DNA of 64,000 nucleotides from Thermoplasmata archaeon (lineage in GTDB: Archaea > Thermoplasmatota > Thermoplasmata > Thermoplasmatales > Thermoplasmataceae): NCBI GenBank assembly GCA_021817455.1, contig JAKAUW010000013.1, positions 1 to 64,000 on the forward strand. Direction: 5' to 3'. The position numbers were made by a program, and so were the translations under genes. Below, piece after piece: positions 1-7,682 of this stretch (its first letter is position 1; each line of letters begins with the position of its first letter). The notes below the pieces were generated by a model, which made no database searches, had not been told where the DNA came from, and was given only the letters and a program-made list of their open reading frames with translations.

Positions 1-165
1 GGTGTTATATGTGCGGTGTTTATCCTTATGACAGACAGCCCACTCTCATACATTGATAGAAGTGGCTCCCTTTTAAAACTGGAGGGCCCAATAGTTGCCA
101 CAATCTTCGTGCTCGACACGATACAATATATTCTGAATCTATTTAATTCTGAACAAGCAGCTTGA
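1..165 (+). CDS. C-terminal end of an unknown membrane protein (partial)
   Basis: Frame 1 is open from the first base to a TGA at 163-165, giving the last 54 residues of a protein that begins outside the window. The fragment has two hydrophobic stretches (starting GVICAVFILM, and IVATIFVLDTIQYILNLF) separated by a short polar segment, so it looks like the end of an integral membrane protein. It converges on the trp operon with 28 bp between the stop codons. I do not recognise the family. That it is coding is inferred from the open frame and residue composition only. Confidence 0.5.
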   Translation, partial: GVICAVFILMTDSPLSYIDRSGSLLKLEGPIVATIFVLDTIQYILNLFNSEQAA

Positions 166-193
166 AATCTTTTCACCGCTATTAACTGCGAAT

Positions 194-928
194 TTAATGT
201 AAGAAGCTGCCAGTATGGAATTCTCCGTTGAGTATGGAAGTTCCAATTAGCATTCCAAGATATTGCGACACATCGTTTTCAAGCAAATACATGCTGTCGA
301 TCCCGCTTTCAAGCACTAGTCCCACCTCTGTCTCCTTATATTTTTGAAGAACCTGGAATTCTTGGGCTTCCATCTTCAGTGTTTTCAGGTTCCTTCTGTT
401 GTATCCATAAATGATGCCTTTCTGAGGTTTCAGGGCATCAAGAAATGCCATGTCATGAAATTCAACAAGTGCTTCCATTCCCAGAGATATAGCGTAGTTG
501 CTCAATTCCCGCGCCTTTTCAATTCCCAGAAAATCAAGTATAAAAAGTACTGCATCTGCTCCTGAGTTGAATGCATTCCGAACCATGAGTTCACTTGATA
601 CAAAGTCCTTGTCGAGAATGGGAAGATTGAGTTCCTGCACCACTGTAATGTCGGCATAATTCCCCAGAAAGTGGTCCTGCTCCGTTAGAATGCTTAAGCC
701 TGCAACACTCTGGAGATCTGCTTTCCTGAAATATTCAAGTGGGCCAATATCTTTTCCAAGATTAAAGCCAGATGGCGACTTCCTCTTGAATTCTGATATT
801 ATCCCAGTTTTTCCATGCTTCTTGAAATTCAGGAGGCTATCTTTTAGGCTGATAGGGCCCCTGATGCGATTGTATTCAACTGGTTTCCGCTGCCAGTTCC
901 TGGAATAGATATGCTCAACTATGCTCAC
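194..928 (-). CDS. trpC: Indole-3-glycerol-phosphate synthase
   Basis: Cytoplasmic TIM-barrel enzyme that closes the indole ring in tryptophan synthesis, turning CdRP into indole-3-glycerol phosphate. Family catalytic residues are visible in order: the lysine in SEFKRKSPS (about residue 48), the lysine in ILDKDF (about 107), the glutamate in ALVEFHD (about 156), the asparagine in NRRNL (about 180) and the glutamate/serine in VLESGI (about 207). Length is near the usual 245-255. It is the last gene of the operon and overlaps the end of trpG. The start is uncertain: TTG at 940 and GTG at 937 or 928 are all in frame. GTG 928 gives an N terminus starting MSIVEHIYSRNW. Confidence 0.93.
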   Translation of the reverse strand: MSIVEHIYSRNWQRKPVEYNRIRGPISLKDSLLNFKKHGKTGIISEFKRKSPSGFNLGKDIGPLEYFRKADLQSVAGLSILTEQDHFLGNYADITVVQELNLPILDKDFVSSELMVRNAFNSGADAVLFILDFLGIEKARELSNYAISLGMEALVEFHDMAFLDALKPQKGIIYGYNRRNLKTLKMEAQEFQVLQKYKETEVGLVLESGIDSMYLLENDVSQYLGMLIGTSILNGEFHTGSFLH

Positions 929-1490
929 TGATAACACCAATGAAATTCCTCATTATTTCCCTGCCATATTGTGAGTAGTAGCTTTCTGGATGGAACTGTA
1001 AGCCAAATTTGCGGCCATCTTCTGAGTGGAATGCCATAGCTGTACCGTCAGTAGCGGAAACTGCATCTACAATTATGCTGCGGTTAGGCTTTATTGCAAG
1101 CGAGTGGTACCTGACAGCGTTGAATCTCCCCGGGATTCCAGAAAGCAACCCTGTTCCAAAATTCTCCATGGTGTCTATCTCCCCATGCATCAAGGTGTCT
1201 GTTCTGTAGATTTCACAACCAAGATAATATCCTATTAGCTGATGGCCAAAGCAGATTCCAAGTGCAGTGGGGAAACCTTTTTCCAGTAGCTCCAGACCCA
1301 TCCCCCTATCTCTCTGATTTACAGGATTTCCAGGTCCCGGTGAAATAATGAGCGCATCATATTCTCCTGAATCGACGTGATCAATATCAGCACTACTGTC
1401 AACCACATCCACTCCCAACCCTTCTCTCCGAAGAAGGTCCACTATGTTGAAGGTAAATGAATCCTTGTTATCAAGCAGCATTATGCGCAA
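915..1490 (-). CDS. trpG: Anthranilate synthase component II (glutamine amidotransferase)
   Basis: Class I glutamine amidotransferase that supplies ammonia from glutamine to TrpE for anthranilate synthesis. The family start MRIMLLDNKDSFTFN is present, with the oxyanion motif PGPG near residue 51, the catalytic cysteine in GICFGHQ (Cys80) and the His/Glu of the triad in QFHPES (167-169). At 191 residues it is a normal free-standing TrpG. The frame opens with a TTG at 1490 that overlaps the end of trpE by 10 nt. The next ATG, at 1481, would remove the first strand of the fold, so TTG is preferred. Confidence 0.94.
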   Translation of the reverse strand: MRIMLLDNKDSFTFNIVDLLRREGLGVDVVDSSADIDHVDSGEYDALIISPGPGNPVNQRDRGMGLELLEKGFPTALGICFGHQLIGYYLGCEIYRTDTLMHGEIDTMENFGTGLLSGIPGRFNAVRYHSLAIKPNRSIIVDAVSATDGTAMAFHSEDGRKFGLQFHPESYYSQYGREIMRNFIGVISEHS

Positions 1491-2653
1491 ATCAAACCGC
1501 CCGCCAATATTGTGCCGGCTTTGGCAATTATTTCATCCACTTCATTGCTGGGGTTGGAATCCTTTACTATGCCTGCTCCAGCCTGAGTGTATGACTTTCC
1601 ACCATTTTTGAAGGCTGACCTAATGGTCAGTGCCATATCCATATGGTTTTTCCCCATGATTCCAACCGTACCGCCATAAGGCCCCCTCTCCGTGGTCTCA
1701 TATTCATCGATAATCTCTATGGCCCGGACTTTTGGAGCTCCGCTTACGGTACCGGCCGGGATTAGCGAAGAAAAGATGTCAAAATTGCGCTTTCCTTTTG
1801 CGAGCTTGGATTCTACACTGCTTGTCAGGTGGATAACTGAGTAAAATTTCTCCGGTACCATGCTTCTGCTAACATTTACGCTGTCTGTTGAACTGATTCT
1901 GGAAAGGTCATTTCTGGCTAGATCCACAAGCATCCGGTGTTCGCATAGTTCCTTGTTGTCAGAAAGCAGCGATGCGACAAGATTGGCATCAGTGTTGCCG
2001 ACCCGGTTTCGTGTGCCGGCAATCGGGTTTATGGTTAAATGCTCGCCATGTTTGGTGAATGCATTTTCCGGCGTGCTTCCAAGAATTTCCAAATTCCCCA
2101 TTTTGTAATAGTAAACATATCTGGATTTGTCATTGAATAGGAGGTGCCTGAGGATTTTCGGGCCGTTGAACCACTCCAGGTTGAATCGATGGGACATCAC
2201 GACCTGCAAAGCTTCTCCATTCCTTATCCGTTCCCTTATTTCCAAAATGCTCTCTTCAAGCTTTCCCCTTTCCAGGGGTGGTAAATCAACTCTCTTCCCG
2301 CTAACATGTAATTGGCGTTCCTCTGTTCTTATAAAACTGCCAGAAACAGTCTCGGACGGGAGAATGGCTCCAATGAGTGGCCACTCTTTTCTGTGTCTGC
2401 TTTTGACTCCAAGTGTATCCTGAACGAGGCTGAATGAAGTAAAGATAGGAATTTTGACATCTCCCTCTTCAGATTCATCCATGAGTTCTGGGATGGTTTC
2501 ATCCAGAGCTTTTCTTGCACTTCCATTGAATAGAAAAGGTTTATCATCAGTCTTGAAAAGGAATTCTTCGCCAACTAATCTATCCTTGTCGCTGAACCTG
2601 CAGAAATATGCAAAGTTCGCACCCTGCTCCTCGAGTTCACCTACTTTGTTGAT
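1481..2653 (-). CDS. trpE: Anthranilate synthase component I, start codon unclear
   Basis: Chorismate-using subunit of anthranilate synthase. Conserved motifs are visible: IAGTRNR, HRMLVDLARNDL, GTVSGAPKVRAIEII, YGGTVGIMG and AGAGIVKDSNP. The first ATG in frame is at 2482 and would give only 333 residues, missing part of the N-terminal domain. The same frame stays open upstream to a TGA at 2675-2677 and encodes plausible TrpE sequence (for example FLFKTDDKPFLFNGSARKAL), but that stretch has no ATG, GTG or TTG. The best placed initiator I can see is ATC at 2651-2653, six bases after AAGGAG, giving about 390 residues, close to the archaeal norm. A sequencing error or another rare start is possible. 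trpE overlaps the 3' end of trpF. Confidence 0.88.
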   Translation of the reverse strand: MNKVGELEEQGANFAYFCRFSDKDRLVGEEFLFKTDDKPFLFNGSARKALDETIPELMDESEEGDVKIPIFTSFSLVQDTLGVKSRHRKEWPLIGAILPSETVSGSFIRTEERQLHVSGKRVDLPPLERGKLEESILEIRERIRNGEALQVVMSHRFNLEWFNGPKILRHLLFNDKSRYVYYYKMGNLEILGSTPENAFTKHGEHLTINPIAGTRNRVGNTDANLVASLLSDNKELCEHRMLVDLARNDLSRISSTDSVNVSRSMVPEKFYSVIHLTSSVESKLAKGKRNFDIFSSLIPAGTVSGAPKVRAIEIIDEYETTERGPYGGTVGIMGKNHMDMALTIRSAFKNGGKSYTQAGAGIVKDSNPSNEVDEIIAKAGTILAGGLICA

Positions 2654-3257
2654 AAGTGTCTCCTTCAGAACGGATCACCTCCATGAATTCTATGATTTTT
2701 TTGTGGCTCTTTCTTCCGGGTGTTTCCTCCAGGCTGCTGCTTACATCTATAAAATATGGGGAGTACAAGAGCAGTTTTCTTAGGTTTGAAACAGAAACTC
2801 CCCCTGCAATTCCAATGGGGAGATTTTTCATATTGCTGACCCTTGCCGTGGCAGAATCCAGGGCGTTTCTTCCATATTCCAGCAGGACAAGGTCTGCACC
2901 TAGCTTTATTTTTTCAATCCCTGCATTTAATGGAGATGGCTCCTCCTGTGCAAATACAACAGAAATGACTTTTCGGCCTAGTTCTTCCTTCACATAATCA
3001 ATCTCATCTGCTCCATGCTGAAAATGCAGTTGCACATAGGATTCCCCGGAATGTATAGCCATAACGTTTTCCATTTCCGTATAAACGCCAGCTACGGTAG
3101 CCCCCATGGAGGACAACTCGTTGACCACGCTTTCACTTCCCTTTCTTGGAGATCTGTCTGATCTAACGATTCCGATGATGTCTGCGCCCTGCTCCATGGA
3201 AAATATGGCGTCTTCAGTGTTTGTTATTCCGCAAATCTTCACTTTGGGCTCATGCAT
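2637..3257 (-). CDS. trpF: Phosphoribosylanthranilate isomerase
   Basis: Catalyses the Amadori rearrangement of phosphoribosylanthranilate to CdRP in tryptophan synthesis. The N terminus VKICGITN carries the general-base cysteine of the family. The general acid aspartate is expected in FIDVSSSLEETPGRK near the C terminus, and IGIAGGVS fits the phosphate site. About 206 residues is typical. ATG 3257 is preferred over the TTG three bases upstream because a GGAGGT sits eight bases before it, inside the end of trpD. The 3' end overlaps the extended trpE frame. Confidence 0.93.
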   Translation of the reverse strand: MHEPKVKICGITNTEDAIFSMEQGADIIGIVRSDRSPRKGSESVVNELSSMGATVAGVYTEMENVMAIHSGESYVQLHFQHGADEIDYVKEELGRKVISVVFAQEEPSPLNAGIEKIKLGADLVLLEYGRNALDSATARVSNMKNLPIGIAGGVSVSNLRKLLLYSPYFIDVSSSLEETPGRKSHKKIIEFMEVIRSEGDTYQQSR

Positions 3258-4227
3258 CAACAGCGACCTCCACGACTTTCTGGATATGTTGATGAACTAT
3301 CCCCGATAAGATGGTTTCAAGTGCGCTTCTGTAGGCTTCAATTATATCAGAGGATTTTCCATTTATCACAAGAGAAAGCGCTGCATTGATGGCTATGTAC
3401 CTAGCGACGTTCGTGTTTGCGCCCGCAAGCCCTTCCATTGCCAAACTGAACGAAGTCTCCGGGTCTAAACTGGAAATGTGTTCTAATCCAATCTTTTCCC
3501 CGATTATTTCTTTAGGTCTGATCACCATCTTCCTGGCTTTGCCTTTGGAAATCAGCACAACATTGGTGTTGGAATATGGTGAGACTTCATCCATCCCGTC
3601 TTCTGAATAGATTACGCATCCTCTCTTATTGTTGTAAAGAATAAATTCCACGTAAATTTTAGAGATCTCTTCATGAGTAACTCCAAGCATCAGTACATCT
3701 GGGTCTGCTGGATTGGTAATAGGTCCGAGATAGTTGAAAGCAGTCTTTGCGGGAATCATTTTCCTTGCCCTTGCAAACTTTGCAAAACTGTCGTTGTATT
3801 TTGGTGCAAGTATAAATGCAAAAGAACTGTCCCTGATCCTCTTCTCCAGAGCGGCCTGGTCCATTTGGAAATTGTACCCCAGGAAGTTTAGGAAATCTGC
3901 ACTTCCTTTATTGCTGGTGGCTCCAAAATTTCCATGTTTGGCAACCTTTACGCCCATGGCGCTTACTACAAGAGCTGCGGCAGTACTCACATTGATGGTA
4001 TTCTTGCTGTCACCCCCAGTGCCCACAATATCCGAAACGCCCTGTATCTTTGATAAGGTGGCCCTTTTCTTGATTATATTGGCAAGCTCCCCAACTATCG
4101 AAGGCGTGTTTCCACTCTCGTTGATCTGCCTCAGAAACTCAGCCTTTTGCTCATCAGTGGAGTTATCCAGGATTGAATCTATTGCTGATTTCAGTTGATA
4201 ACCACCAATCCAGCTCTCAGTCCGCAT
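3250..4227 (-). CDS. trpD: Anthranilate phosphoribosyltransferase
   Basis: Transfers phosphoribose from PRPP to anthranilate. Family signatures are the PRPP site GTGGDSKNTINVST (about residues 69-82), KHGN (97-100) and the acidic segment YSEDGMDEVSP. At 325 residues it is close to the usual 330-345. The ATG overlaps the end of trpA by 11 nt and the stop overlaps the start of trpF, which fits translational coupling along the operon. Confidence 0.95.
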   Translation of the reverse strand: MRTESWIGGYQLKSAIDSILDNSTDEQKAEFLRQINESGNTPSIVGELANIIKKRATLSKIQGVSDIVGTGGDSKNTINVSTAAALVVSAMGVKVAKHGNFGATSNKGSADFLNFLGYNFQMDQAALEKRIRDSSFAFILAPKYNDSFAKFARARKMIPAKTAFNYLGPITNPADPDVLMLGVTHEEISKIYVEFILYNNKRGCVIYSEDGMDEVSPYSNTNVVLISKGKARKMVIRPKEIIGEKIGLEHISSLDPETSFSLAMEGLAGANTNVARYIAINAALSLVINGKSSDIIEAYRSALETILSGIVHQHIQKVVEVAVDA

Positions 4228-4954
4228 TTAGAGGAGCCTCCCTAACCGATACCTGGAATTTCCTGAACCCTTCGAGATCCCGATTCTTCAGATACTCCAC
4301 AAGCAAGCTTCCTATAGCGACTCCACTGCTTCCAAGATCGAGAACCTCTCTAATCTGGGCTGTTGTTCTGATTCCGAATCCAAAATTAATTTCCCTCCCG
4401 GGTAGAAGATCAAGAATCCTCTTGGATACTTCCTCAAGATCAAAGGGCATATCTATTCCGGTCGAGGGTTGCAGGCCATAGTAAATCCAGGATCTTGTCA
4501 TTGAGGACACAGAAATGATCAGGCCATCGGGTGTCGCAGGGTTGAAAAAAGGTATGAAATTGAAGGTTTCCTCAATTTCCGGAATAATCCGGTCACTTTC
4601 TTCGGAGTAGTCTGTTAGAAGATCAGGGACGATAACTCCCCTGAAGCCGTCATCTTTCAGGAACTCAGCAAAGCTAATGCCTTGTTTGCTAAATTTTTCA
4701 TAATAGCTAAGGGCATAGGTTGGAATGCCTTTTCCATTCAGAATGCTTGTGTATTCCAAAAGATGGGAAGGAGTATAATTCTTCAGGGCCACGGAATGGG
4801 TGGCCTTTATAATAGGGCCATCATAGAGGGGGTTACTCTCAGGTATGCCTATCTCTACATATTTCACCACATCAGGATCCACAGCTCCCAGAAAGGACTT
4901 CAATATTTCAGTGGACGGATAATCTGCGGTAAAATACAGGATCAAAGGCGTCAT
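4217..4954 (-). CDS. trpA: Tryptophan synthase alpha subunit
   Basis: TIM-barrel subunit that cleaves indole-3-glycerol phosphate to indole and glyceraldehyde 3-phosphate. The catalytic glutamate lies in VEIGIPESNP and the catalytic aspartate in LYDGPII, in the expected order and spacing. A GTG at 4966 would give a 249-residue protein overlapping trpB by 4 nt. The ATG at 4954 is preceded at eight bases by GAGGTGA, matching the anti-SD sequence, so I start there (245 residues). It is coupled directly to trpB, its functional partner. Confidence 0.93.
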   Translation of the reverse strand: MTPLILYFTADYPSTEILKSFLGAVDPDVVKYVEIGIPESNPLYDGPIIKATHSVALKNYTPSHLLEYTSILNGKGIPTYALSYYEKFSKQGISFAEFLKDDGFRGVIVPDLLTDYSEESDRIIPEIEETFNFIPFFNPATPDGLIISVSSMTRSWIYYGLQPSTGIDMPFDLEEVSKRILDLLPGREINFGFGIRTTAQIREVLDLGSSGVAIGSLLVEYLKNRDLEGFRKFQVSVREAPLNAD

Positions 4955-4962
4955 GAAATTGT

Positions 4963-6222
4963 TCACCTCTGGAAAATCGACATGTCGAGAAGGCCATGTC
5001 CACTTACATTGACGAGTATTGTCTCTCTGCTATTCCCGTTGGCCCTCGCATATTCTATTGCTGTGGCAATGGCGTGGCCTGATTCCGGTGCTGCAACAAT
5101 GCCTTGGCTCCTCGCAAAAAGTTTCAGGGCATCAATAACACTACTTTCAGTAACATCACTGGATTTTATCTTACCAGAATTAACAAGCATTGAAATGGAA
5201 GGTGCCGCGCCATGGTACCGAAGACCCCCTGCATAGATTTTCTCAGGGACAAAATCAGACCCAAGTGTATACATCTTTATTGAAGGAAGGATCTTAGCCG
5301 TGTCCACATAATCATACTTGTATTCGCCCTTGGTGAACTTTGGGACTTCAGATGCCGTTGAAGCGAAAATCTTTGCTTCCTTGAATTTTTTCATGAGGGG
5401 AAAAACAAAACCTCCGAAATTACTGCCTCCTCCAACGCAACCAATCATCACATCAGGTTCCTCGCCAAGAATTTCTAGTTGTTTTTCCGACTCCAGGCCA
5501 ATAACGCTCTGGTGCGTCAGGACTGAATTGAACACACTACCAAGCATGTATTTAAGATCCTTCTCCAGGGCATACTCTACTGCTTCGCTGATTGCTATTC
5601 CCAGTGTGCCGGGGTGATCCGGCGCCTTAGCCAGAACCTGTCTTCCGAATTCTGTTTCAGTTGAAGGGCTAGGTACAATCTCTCCCCCGTAGAGTTCCAT
5701 GATATTCTTCCTGAGGGGTTTTTGGTTGAAGCTAACCTTTACCATGAAAATCTTCGATGTTATCCCTGCCATGGAGGCTGCAACCGTAGTGGCAGTTCCC
5801 CACTGGCCAGCGCCAGTCTCTGTTACAACGCCCGTAGAACCTTCATCTCTCGTGTAGAACGCCTGTGGGATAGCCGTGTTGATCTTGTGGGATCCGGTTA
5901 TGGTGGCCCCTTCGTATTTGACCAGGATCTTTCCCTTATAGTCCAGGGCCTTCTCAAGTCCATTTGCCCTGAAAAGGGGAGTAGGCCTCCCAATCTGAGC
6001 GTAAATTTCCTGAACTTCTTCTGGAATCTTGGTATACCTTTGAAAAGTGAACTCCTGTTTCAGGATGGTTTTGGGAAGTATCCGGTTCAGAAGCTGGATC
6101 GAAGAATTCTTCTCATCCCGATCTACAGGGGGCGGAAGTTGTCTCGGCAGGTCAGGCACCACGTTGTACCATTCATGAGGGATAATTGCCGTATCCTGTG
6201 TTGAAAGCATTATTTTTCTCAT
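4963..6222 (-). CDS. trpB: Tryptophan synthase beta subunit, TrpB2 type
   Basis: PLP enzyme that condenses indole with serine. It is the long TrpB2 form (419 residues) and not classical TrpB1. It has the extended N terminus with PRQLPPPVDRDE, the PLP lysine in ITGSHKIN (about residue 113), TETGAGQWG where TrpB1 has a histidine before the last glycine, and the phosphate cup GCVGGGSN. TrpB2 is often encoded away from trpA as an indole salvage enzyme. Here it is the first gene of the operon and the only beta subunit in view, so it probably serves the main pathway. A TTG lies immediately upstream of the chosen ATG. Confidence 0.95.
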   Translation of the reverse strand: MRKIMLSTQDTAIIPHEWYNVVPDLPRQLPPPVDRDEKNSSIQLLNRILPKTILKQEFTFQRYTKIPEEVQEIYAQIGRPTPLFRANGLEKALDYKGKILVKYEGATITGSHKINTAIPQAFYTRDEGSTGVVTETGAGQWGTATTVAASMAGITSKIFMVKVSFNQKPLRKNIMELYGGEIVPSPSTETEFGRQVLAKAPDHPGTLGIAISEAVEYALEKDLKYMLGSVFNSVLTHQSVIGLESEKQLEILGEEPDVMIGCVGGGSNFGGFVFPLMKKFKEAKIFASTASEVPKFTKGEYKYDYVDTAKILPSIKMYTLGSDFVPEKIYAGGLRYHGAAPSISMLVNSGKIKSSDVTESSVIDALKLFARSQGIVAAPESGHAIATAIEYARANGNSRETILVNVSGHGLLDMSIFQR

Positions 6223-6245
6223 CAATGCGATTTATTTAAACATTA

Positions 6246-6258
6246 GTGTTTATTTTTC
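6246..6258 (-). promoter_or_regulatory. Candidate TATA box of the trp operon
   Basis: On the minus strand an A/T-rich AAAAATAAAC element lies about 26-30 bp before the trpB start codon, the position expected for a leaderless transcript. A second element (TTTAAATAAA, 6231-6240) is closer and may be part of the same promoter. No attenuator-like leader peptide is visible because there is almost no leader. Confidence 0.4.
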
Positions 6259-6289
6259 TTCATTACTTATATGAAATGCAACAAAGTTT

Positions 6290-6297
6290 CAATATAC
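6290..6297 (+). promoter_or_regulatory. Candidate TATA box of the YbjQ-family gene
   Basis: The sequence CAATATAC is centred about 26 bp upstream of the ATG at 6319, which would give a leaderless transcript. The gene is divergent from the trp operon and shares its 96-bp intergenic region. Confidence 0.4.
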
Positions 6298-6318
6298 ACT
6301 TTGTAAATATTACCAAGC

Positions 6319-6678
6319 ATGAGTGAAATAATTGTAGTATCAACAAACTATGTACCTGGGCACCGCGTAAAAGAAGTAAAAGGTGCAATATGGGGAATAA
6401 CTGTGAGAAGTCGGGGAATTGGCGGCAACCTAATGGCCGGAATAAGGAGTTTGGCTGGTGGGGAAATCAAGGAATATGTCGTCATGCTCAATGATGCCCG
6501 TAACCTGGCAATGGACAGGTTAAAGGAAGAAGCCCAAAAAGTGGGTGCCAATGCCGTTCTAGACATGAAGTTCGACACCTCCGACATAGCGCAGACTATG
6601 ACAGAGATAGTGGCTTATGGAACTGCTGCCGTGGTTGAGCCACTTTCGGAAAAAGGGCAGGCTGTCAGTCTATCTTAG
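6319..6678 (+). CDS. YbjQ/UPF0145 family protein
   Basis: Small cytoplasmic protein of 119 residues matching the YbjQ (UPF0145, PF01906) family. The N-terminal strand-turn VSTNYVPGHRV, the glycine-rich IRSLAGGEIKEY and the helix leading to KVGANAVLDMKFD are typical. The fold forms pentameric rings in solved homologues and the family is sometimes labelled heavy-metal binding, but no function is established. It stands alone, divergent from the trp operon and convergent with the methyltransferase gene 4 bp away. Confidence 0.85.
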   Translation: MSEIIVVSTNYVPGHRVKEVKGAIWGITVRSRGIGGNLMAGIRSLAGGEIKEYVVMLNDARNLAMDRLKEEAQKVGANAVLDMKFDTSDIAQTMTEIVAYGTAAVVEPLSEKGQAVSLS

Positions 6679-6682
6679 CACT

Positions 6683-7369
6683 CTATGGCTTTGTACCCCA
6701 GTGGATCCCTATGGATCCACCCATCAATCTTTTAAAACCTGCATCTGTGAATCCTGCGGTTTTTATTTTTTCCAGTATTGTTTCTTGAGAATGGAAATTC
6801 CTGACCGAATTCGCAAGATATGTGTATGATTTCGATTTAGTTGCTGTGTTTCCAATTACAGGGACAATGTGGTAGAAATAAATTCTGAATAGAACGGAAA
6901 ATCCTGGTAGAGTTGGGTCGTAAATGTCAAGGTTAACGAATCTTCCACCACTCCTAAGGACGCGAAATGCCTCAGAGAGGTATCTGTCAACGCTCTCTAA
7001 GTTCCTGGTAAGATATGCGGATACAACTGCACTGTATGAGGCATCATCAAGTGGCATGTTTTCTGCGCTTGCTACGACAAACTTCGTTTCCGGAAGGATG
7101 GACGGGCGGAACATGCTCCGGGTTATGTCAAGTGAAGTTACCCTGCAATCAGGGCAGCGGTCCAGAATCATTCTGGTCAGTTTTCCCGTACCTGCACCGC
7201 AGTCAAGGACATCGCTTGATTTCTTAAGATCTAACTTCTGGAGCGCATACCTTCTCCATTTCTGGTCCATGCCTGCCGATATAATGCTGTCAAGAAGATC
7301 GTACCTGTCCTGGATGTTCTCGAATACCTGTTTTACAAGGTCCTCTTTCTTTATGGAAGTTACTGGCAT
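6683..7369 (-). CDS. UbiE/MenG-like SAM-dependent methyltransferase
   Basis: Class I methyltransferase of the UbiE/COQ5 type, which in other organisms methylates demethylmenaquinone or a ubiquinone precursor. It has the SAM motif VLDCGAGTGKLT (about residues 54-65), LRSGGRFVNLDIYDP and the family-like segment FYFYHIVPVIG seen here as YFYHIVPVIGN. At 228 residues it has the usual size. The window encodes two succinate dehydrogenases and a cytochrome b/Rieske unit that need quinone, so quinone methylation is a reasonable but unproven role. It is third in an operon after mcm and a DUF424 gene. Confidence 0.8.
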   Translation of the reverse strand: MPVTSIKKEDLVKQVFENIQDRYDLLDSIISAGMDQKWRRYALQKLDLKKSSDVLDCGAGTGKLTRMILDRCPDCRVTSLDITRSMFRPSILPETKFVVASAENMPLDDASYSAVVSAYLTRNLESVDRYLSEAFRVLRSGGRFVNLDIYDPTLPGFSVLFRIYFYHIVPVIGNTATKSKSYTYLANSVRNFHSQETILEKIKTAGFTDAGFKRLMGGSIGIHWGTKP

Positions 7370-7373
7370 CAGG

Positions 7374-7682
7374 TCACTCTATGAGTTTTGCAAATTGCGC
7401 GTGAGGAACACGGTCAATATAAATGATGTTTTCACGGTCAACGTAAGAGTTCCTGATAGCAAGGTCGACAACATGCTTGCCCACAAGATTGGCAATGGTG
7501 CAGAGCCCCATGGATGAGAGGAACGTTTCATCTGACACCTTTGTTTCGCCGTAGAATTCAGGGGCAATCTTCAGGTGCAATTTCCCTTCGCGGATTTCGC
7601 GGTTAACGAGATCAGAATCAGCAGCAGCCAGGAGGATCTCCCCCTGAATATGCTGGATTTTCATGGTTATGCCTGCACTCAT
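7374..7682 (-). CDS. DUF424 family protein
   Basis: Small archaeal protein of 102 residues matching DUF424 (PF04242). Recognisable blocks are REIREGKLHLKI, the central NLVGKHVVDLAIRN and IIYIDRVPHAQFAKL. The function is unknown. The ATG overlaps the mcm stop codon as ATGA, so the two are very probably translated from one mRNA. A second in-frame ATG six codons downstream is possible. Confidence 0.82.
   Translation of the reverse strand: MSAGITMKIQHIQGEILLAAADSDLVNREIREGKLHLKIAPEFYGETKVSDETFLSSMGLCTIANLVGKHVVDLAIRNSYVDRENIIYIDRVPHAQFAKLIE

Noticed and set aside
4682-5236. 184-codon plus-strand frame opposite trpA/trpB
   Set aside because: It is antisense to two well-supported trp genes, and its product shows no domain or sensible hydrophobic pattern.
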